64,000 nt of DNA from Granulosicoccus sp045110515 (GTDB lineage Bacteria; Pseudomonadota; Gammaproteobacteria; Granulosicoccales; Granulosicoccaceae): contig JBGCGD010000011.1 of assembly GCA_045110515.1 (NCBI GenBank), positions 62,001 through 126,000 on the forward strand, read 5' to 3'. Position numbers and translations under genes: made by a program. Position 1 is the stretch's first letter. Each line of letters starts with the position of its first letter. Below, piece by piece: positions 59,732-64,000 of the stretch. The notes under the pieces are model-generated. The model was not told the DNA's origin. It saw only the letters and a program-made list of their open reading frames with translations, and did not search any database.

Positions 59732-60376
59732 TTACCTGCGTGCTGGAACTACGGATACTTGAAGTTCAATCTTGCTTCCCGGGTCTCTTGGCATTTGTGT
59801 CACAAAGTTCCGGCCTTTATATCGATAGGTGACGTTGTAGTGCTGTAACTGCCTTTCCGTACGTGACTCTACAACACGTTTGCAACGTTCTACGTCGCGC
59901 ATCTCGTAAATGGGCGTAGATTGAGTATGCCCGGACTCCTGAAAACGGCGATGACGGGAGTTCTGGCCACCGGTTTCATTGCCAATGGCGCTACCAATGA
60001 TTGCGCCGGCAACTGTTGCTCCTGTACGCGAACCTCTGCTATGGCCTCTGCCCAGTTGATTACCTATTACACCACCAATCAGGCCGCCTACGATGGCGCT
60101 GCCAGTCGATGAACGATTAACACGTTGTTCACGATAGCGAGAAGTTTGTTCGTATCCAATGAGATGTTGCTCCTGCTCCGTCCAACATTGTTGGGTTGGC
60201 TCCCGCAAGGTGACTTGGCGGTAAACAGGCTGTACGTTAACAACGTTTGCGTATTCTGTGAATCGTTGAGTTGTGTTGCCGTTTTTGGCGGCGAGCGCTG
60301 AAGGCATGGTTAGCGCGAAGCAGGTTGCGATAGACCCTGCGATTACTAGATTTGATGACGTTTTTCGGTATTTCAT
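59732..60376 (-). CDS. Glycine-zipper 2TM outer-membrane-type protein
   Basis: A 214-aa protein with a signal peptide (ending ALTMPSALAA). It has a middle glycine zipper (SAIVGGLIGGVIGNQLGRGH, then TVAGAIIGSAIGNETGG) and a basic C-terminal domain (RCKRVVESRTERQLQHYNVTYRY). There is no lipobox Cys. This resembles SlyB/YMGG-type envelope proteins, which in enteric bacteria are PhoP-regulated. It heads the operon with PepSY, regulator and kinase, so the system may control its own envelope partner. Confidence 0.82.
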   Translation of the reverse strand: MKYRKTSSNLVIAGSIATCFALTMPSALAAKNGNTTQRFTEYANVVNVQPVYRQVTLREPTQQCWTEQEQHLIGYEQTSRYREQRVNRSSTGSAIVGGLIGGVIGNQLGRGHSRGSRTGATVAGAIIGSAIGNETGGQNSRHRRFQESGHTQSTPIYEMRDVERCKRVVESRTERQLQHYNVTYRYKGRNFVTQMPRDPGSKIELQVSVVPARR

Positions 60377-60444
60377 GAGAGATCCTCGACTGGCGTAGTG
60401 CGACGGTTAAGTCACGTTGGGATCTTCAACGTAAGCGAGTCGCC

Positions 60445-60461
60445 CTTAACATCGCCTGAAT
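60445..60461 (-). promoter_or_regulatory. Candidate OmpR-family direct-repeat operator
   Basis: On the minus strand ATTCAG-GCGAT-GTTAAG forms two half-sites 11 bases apart, similar to the PmrA/QseB box YTTAAK-N5-YTTAAK. It lies 69-85 bases upstream of the glycine-zipper ATG, where autoregulation by the downstream response regulator would act. The match is partial and by eye. Confidence 0.25.
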
Positions 60462-60554
60462 GAGGGCGAAGTGAAGGAATACTGCGGCATGACAACGCCG
60501 ATTTCGATAACGCTGTCACGGTCTGAAAGCCGTCTTTCGGCGCCCCTATACATG

Positions 60555-61268
60555 CTACTGAGCGGTATCGACCGCTTGTAAATCAGTGTCGGTGTTGTCT
60601 ACTTCGGGCTCAAGAATTTTATCGTCCAAGGGGAGAATTCTGGTAAGAATTCCGAAGCGAGGATTGTCTATGTAGTGCAGCTCACGGCTACGCATTTTCC
60701 TGTTCTGTGACAATTTAAAACTCTGACCTGAATCGGTATCGGTAAATACCAATAGCGATTCCATGTGTAAAAACCTGCCTAGACGAACCTTGATGGTGCC
60801 GTTAAGCGTAAATGTAGGGACTTCACGGGTTTGGTCGACGCCCGGTGAAAGCAATGCAGGTATGAACTTTTCGTAGGGTTCCAAATTGTCTGGAAGAAAT
60901 ACCTTCGTGGGGGCGCCTAAGGTAATTCGAACCGCTTTCGCTGAGCTTTCATCTAAACCGGGCTGCCTCCATGCCATGTGCCGTAATACTCTGTACCGAC
61001 CTGATGATGCCATGGCACTTGCGTTTTCGGTGAGCGTTAAACCCTCTTCAATGGTCAGGAATCCGGCAGCTGTCGCAGTCTCAGTATTAAGGCGGATACT
61101 CTCGCCAGTCTTCGGGTAGTAAATGCCATTACCCTCTAGTTTTCTACCTGCTTTAGTTTCGAATAATACTAATTCGATCAGGTAGTCGCGTGCGTATAGT
61201 GAAGATGAGCCGAGCGCTAAGCTAAGCAATATCACGTAGGTTGCAAAGCGCAAAAGAGTATTTTTCAT
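60555..61268 (-). CDS. csiV: CsiV-family envelope protein
   Basis: A 237-aa protein with a signal peptide (ATYVILLSLALGSSSLYARDY). It matches the CsiV family: YLIELVLFETKA at the mature N-terminus, a YRVLRHMAWRQPGL segment near residue 92 and the C-terminal RKMRSRELHYIDNPRFGILTRI. Vibrio CsiV binds peptidoglycan and is needed for resistance to D-amino acids and for LPS synthesis. It directly follows mfd with a 15-base gap and is likely cotranscribed, an arrangement found in other gammaproteobacteria. Confidence 0.82.
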   Translation of the reverse strand: MKNTLLRFATYVILLSLALGSSSLYARDYLIELVLFETKAGRKLEGNGIYYPKTGESIRLNTETATAAGFLTIEEGLTLTENASAMASSGRYRVLRHMAWRQPGLDESSAKAVRITLGAPTKVFLPDNLEPYEKFIPALLSPGVDQTREVPTFTLNGTIKVRLGRFLHMESLLVFTDTDSGQSFKLSQNRKMRSRELHYIDNPRFGILTRILPLDDKILEPEVDNTDTDLQAVDTAQ

Positions 61269-61283
61269 AAGCTTCTCTTGTGG

Positions 61284-64000
61284 TCAAGCAGCGGCCGGTA
61301 GGGCGAGTTCATCCAACAACTGGTCGATGAAATCTTGTGCTTCATTTGAGTCGGTAAAGGGTTTGGTAATACGCAGTATTTGTTTGCCGTCAAAACGATA
61401 GGTGCTGCTGTGATTCTGCAACATCTGAATGAATGCCATAGGGTCAATTTTAGGGTCTGGTGCAAAGACTATACGACCGCCACCGGGATTTAATTCCAGA
61501 CGCTCGATAGCCATTTGCTCGCAGCGTTGTCGCAGGCGCATTACATCAAAGAGTCTTTCTGTTTGCTCAGGTAACAAACCAAATCGATCAATCAGTTCGA
61601 TTTTCAGCTCACGCAAAGCCTCGCTATCTGCCGCATGTGAAATTCTTTTGTAAAGAATAAGCCGCTGATGAACATCGGGTACATAGTCTTCCGGAAGTAG
61701 GGCGGGTACGCCGAGATCAACTTCTGTACCGTGGGCAAGCGGTTTGTCGTAGTCGGGTAGTTTGCCTTCCTTTAGTGCCTTTACCGCACGTGTAAGCAAC
61801 TCGCTATACAGCGTAAATCCGATTTCCTGAATTTGCCCACTTTGGCCTTCTCCGAGTAGTTCACCGGCACCGCGTATCTCTAAATCGTGTGTAGCGAGCG
61901 TAAAACCAACACCTAAGTCTTCCAGTGACTCTATAGCTTGTAGCCGTTTTTCTGCGTCACTGGTCATCGAACCTTTGGGAGGCGTCAGAAGATAAGCATA
62001 AGCACGATGATGCGATCGACCGACACGGCCTCTTAACTGATGCAACTGTGCCAGACCTAGCTTGTCTGCCCTGTTAATGATGATGGTGTTAGCGCTGGGG
62101 ATATCGATACCGCTCTCGATAATGGTTGTGCTGACTAGTATATTAAAACGCTGATGATAGAAATCACTCATGACCTGTTCCAGGTCTGCCTCGCGCATTT
62201 GCCCATGAGCAAAATTGACTCTGGCACCCGGAACAATACGCTCCAAGTCCTCAACAATACGTTCTATGGTTTGTACTTCGTTATGAAGAAAATACACTTG
62301 GCCACCGCGCGCAAGTTCGCGTTCACACGCCTCGCGTATTTGTACATCTGACCATTCACCTACAAAAGTTTTGATGGCATGCCGATGTTGTGGCGGGGTA
62401 GCAATGATGGATAAGTCACGCATGCCGGCTAAGCCCATGTTTAACGTCCGCGGGATCGGTGTGGCAGTCAGGGTGACAATATCAACTTCAGCTCGTAGTG
62501 CCTTCATATGTTCTTTGTGTCGAACACCAAAGCGATGTTCTTCATCAATGATGACCAGGCCGAGGTTGTGGTATTTGATATCTTTGCTCAATAACTTGTG
62601 GGTTCCGATAATAATATCGATACCCCCGGATGCTAATCGGGACAGAATGCCTTTTTGTTCCTTCGCCGTTTCGAATCGAGAAAGTGATTCTATTTGCACC
62701 GGCCAGTCTGCAAAACGATCCATGAAATTTTGATGGTGCTGCCTAGCGAGTAGGGTTGTTGGGACGAGCACTGCGACTTGCTTACCACCGTCGACAGCAA
62801 CAAATGCAGCACGCATTGCCACTTCTGTTTTACCGAAGCCCACATCACCGCAGACAACCCGATCCGTGGGTTGCGAAGAGCGCAAGTCTTCAACAACTGC
62901 ATTAATCGCGGACAATTGATCTGTAGTCTCTTCAAACGGGAAAGCATCGCTAAATAGCGTGTAGTTGTCGGAGTTTTCCGGAAAAGCAAAACCTTTTCTA
63001 GCAGCGCGCCTCGCATGTATTTCGAGTAGTTCGGCCGCTACGTCATAGGCTTTCTCAGCCGCTTTGCGCCGAACCTTTTGCCAGGTGTCCGTGCCCAGTT
63101 TATGCAGCGGAGCGCTTTCTTCGCTTGCGCCCGCATAACGGCTAATAAGATGGAGTGACGATACGGGAACGTATAACTTGTCGTCTCCTGCATATTGGAT
63201 GGTGAGGTATTCATTTTCCATGTTGCCTACATCCAGCGATGTCAGGCCCTGATAGCGTCCGACGCCATGATCGATATGCACGACGGGAGCGCCGATGTTC
63301 AAATCGGTGAGGTTGGCGATGATCGCCTCTGAATCACGGGTCGGTCTTCTACGCTCGCGGCGCTTTATCCGCCCTGATCCCAGCTGGGTTTCTGTGACCA
63401 TGGCAATCTTGGCGTCGGGAAGATTTAGCCCACGATCTATAGCTGCAGTTGTCAGGCATAAGTCTCTGTCGCTATCTAAAAACGCCTGCCAACTATCAAC
63501 CGTAGTGGGGTTGAGCCGATTGCCAATCAACTGGTCTAGCAAAGCTTCTCTTCTGCCCGTGGACTCAGCAACAAAAAGCACTCGCCCTGGAAATTTGCCT
63601 AAAAAATCCTGAACAGAACCCATCGGGCGTTCGCCTCTGGGGTCAATTGGGTACAGCCCAGGTGCTTCAGTGGCGAGGTTTAATCCCGTTTTGCCGGGTT
63701 TTTCAATCTCAAATCGTTGTGTGGTGAAGGTGCTACGAGATGCCAAGGCTGCGTCCACGTCACTGGCACCTAAATAGATTTGTTCCGGAGGCAATATAGG
63801 TCTTTCAACATCATGCCGTCGCTGCTCATAACGTTCGGCGGTATTCGCTTCGAATTGAGTCAATGCATCGGCTGCGCCGTCAACCATGACAAAACTCGCG
63901 TTCGTCGGTAAGTAGTCGAACAGGTGTGATGTTTCGTCGAAAAACAGTGGCATGTAATACTCGATGCCTGAGGGCGCGCGACCTTCGCTGACGGCCTGAT
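61284..64000 (-). CDS. mfd: Transcription-repair coupling factor Mfd, N-terminus missing (runs off window)
   Basis: Mfd removes stalled RNA polymerase and recruits UvrA. About 905 codons of a normally ~1150-aa protein are present; the frame stays open to the window edge (reading SGIEYYMPLFFDETSHLFDYLP), so the gene is cut by the end of the sequence. The ATG at 63953 is an internal methionine, not the start. Visible are the polymerase-interaction region (IGAPVVHIDHGVGRYQGL), helicase Walker A CGDVGFGKTEVA and the DEEHRFGVRHKE box, and GRVGRSHHRAYAYLL. The C-terminal domain (QTERLFDVMRLRQRCEQM) is complete. Confidence 0.95.
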   Translation of the reverse strand, partial: QAVSEGRAPSGIEYYMPLFFDETSHLFDYLPTNASFVMVDGAADALTQFEANTAERYEQRRHDVERPILPPEQIYLGASDVDAALASRSTFTTQRFEIEKPGKTGLNLATEAPGLYPIDPRGERPMGSVQDFLGKFPGRVLFVAESTGRREALLDQLIGNRLNPTTVDSWQAFLDSDRDLCLTTAAIDRGLNLPDAKIAMVTETQLGSGRIKRRERRRPTRDSEAIIANLTDLNIGAPVVHIDHGVGRYQGLTSLDVGNMENEYLTIQYAGDDKLYVPVSSLHLISRYAGASEESAPLHKLGTDTWQKVRRKAAEKAYDVAAELLEIHARRAARKGFAFPENSDNYTLFSDAFPFEETTDQLSAINAVVEDLRSSQPTDRVVCGDVGFGKTEVAMRAAFVAVDGGKQVAVLVPTTLLARQHHQNFMDRFADWPVQIESLSRFETAKEQKGILSRLASGGIDIIIGTHKLLSKDIKYHNLGLVIIDEEHRFGVRHKEHMKALRAEVDIVTLTATPIPRTLNMGLAGMRDLSIIATPPQHRHAIKTFVGEWSDVQIREACERELARGGQVYFLHNEVQTIERIVEDLERIVPGARVNFAHGQMREADLEQVMSDFYHQRFNILVSTTIIESGIDIPSANTIIINRADKLGLAQLHQLRGRVGRSHHRAYAYLLTPPKGSMTSDAEKRLQAIESLEDLGVGFTLATHDLEIRGAGELLGEGQSGQIQEIGFTLYSELLTRAVKALKEGKLPDYDKPLAHGTEVDLGVPALLPEDYVPDVHQRLILYKRISHAADSEALRELKIELIDRFGLLPEQTERLFDVMRLRQRCEQMAIERLELNPGGGRIVFAPDPKIDPMAFIQMLQNHSSTYRFDGKQILRITKPFTDSNEAQDFIDQLLDELALPAAA

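Noticed and set aside
60500..60545. GAAAG/CTTTC and GCCG/CGGC pairs after csiV as a terminator
   Set aside because: Stems are 4-5 bp and no T run follows on the minus strand.
61284..63953. Treating the ATG at 63953 as the start of mfd
   Set aside because: The frame is open to the window edge with family-like sequence upstream, and 889 aa is too short for Mfd.

Overview
The window is a stretch of core chromosome from a gammaproteobacterium outside the Enterobacterales, probably free-living or marine. This is inferred from protein resemblance and gene order: rnr-rlmB-rpsF-rpsR-membrane protein-rplI-dnaB-alr, pepA-holC-x-valS with divergent lptF-lptG, xerD-dsbC, yadG-yadH and csiV-mfd are Pseudomonas-like or E. 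coli-like arrangements. I see no tRNA, rRNA, insertion sequence, prophage or CRISPR array. Coding density is very high and several convergent pairs have almost no spacer.

Layout. 1-9.1 kb: RNase R with a long lysine/alanine tail, the 23S rRNA methyltransferase RlmB, the S6/S18/L9 cluster with an embedded membrane protein, replicative helicase DnaB and alanine racemase. 9.1-17.1 kb: ferredoxin, GalU, an MFS transporter, the LemA/TPM-domain trio, the ABC-F protein YheS and two small envelope genes. 17.2-25.2 kb: valS-x-holC-pepA on the minus strand, then lptF-lptG and an RDD protein. 25.2-26.2 kb: a 416-bp non-coding region packed with inverted repeats, leading into a histone H1-like (AlgP-type) gene. 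26.2-31 kb: moeA, xerD, dsbC, a TPR protein and a DUF3187 protein. 31-41.6 kb: a second-type Lon protease, Rep, a HisN-like phosphatase with a class III cyclase, Bpt, exonuclease I, a DUF2058 protein and a YbfF-like hydrolase. 41.7-50.1 kb: gshA, mobA-moeA (a second moeA), a cytochrome P450, a hybrid signalling protein with degenerate domains and an unrecognised lipoprotein. 50.4-64 kb: hinT-moxR-VWA, PduO-type adenosyltransferase, a lytic transglycosylase, yadG-yadH, a methyltransferase, a PhoPQ-like two-component operon with envelope partners, csiV, and mfd running off the end.

Themes. Many products act on the envelope (LptF/G, DsbC, CsiV, lytic transglycosylase, TPM/LemA, PepSY/glycine-zipper/two-component system). 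There are two molybdopterin MoeA paralogues. Cyclic-AMP signalling is suggested by a class III cyclase and a perfect CRP-type palindrome upstream of the P450 gene.

The strongest unexplained signal is the leader of the histone H1-like gene. Within about 240 bases it holds several inverted repeats, an intrinsic terminator about 30 bases before the start codon, a 13-codon leader ORF running through that terminator and ending 3 nt before the gene, and a hairpin covering the Shine-Dalgarno. Together these look like an undescribed attenuation or translational-coupling device. All functional statements rest on reading the sequence and on known families; no database search or folding program was run.
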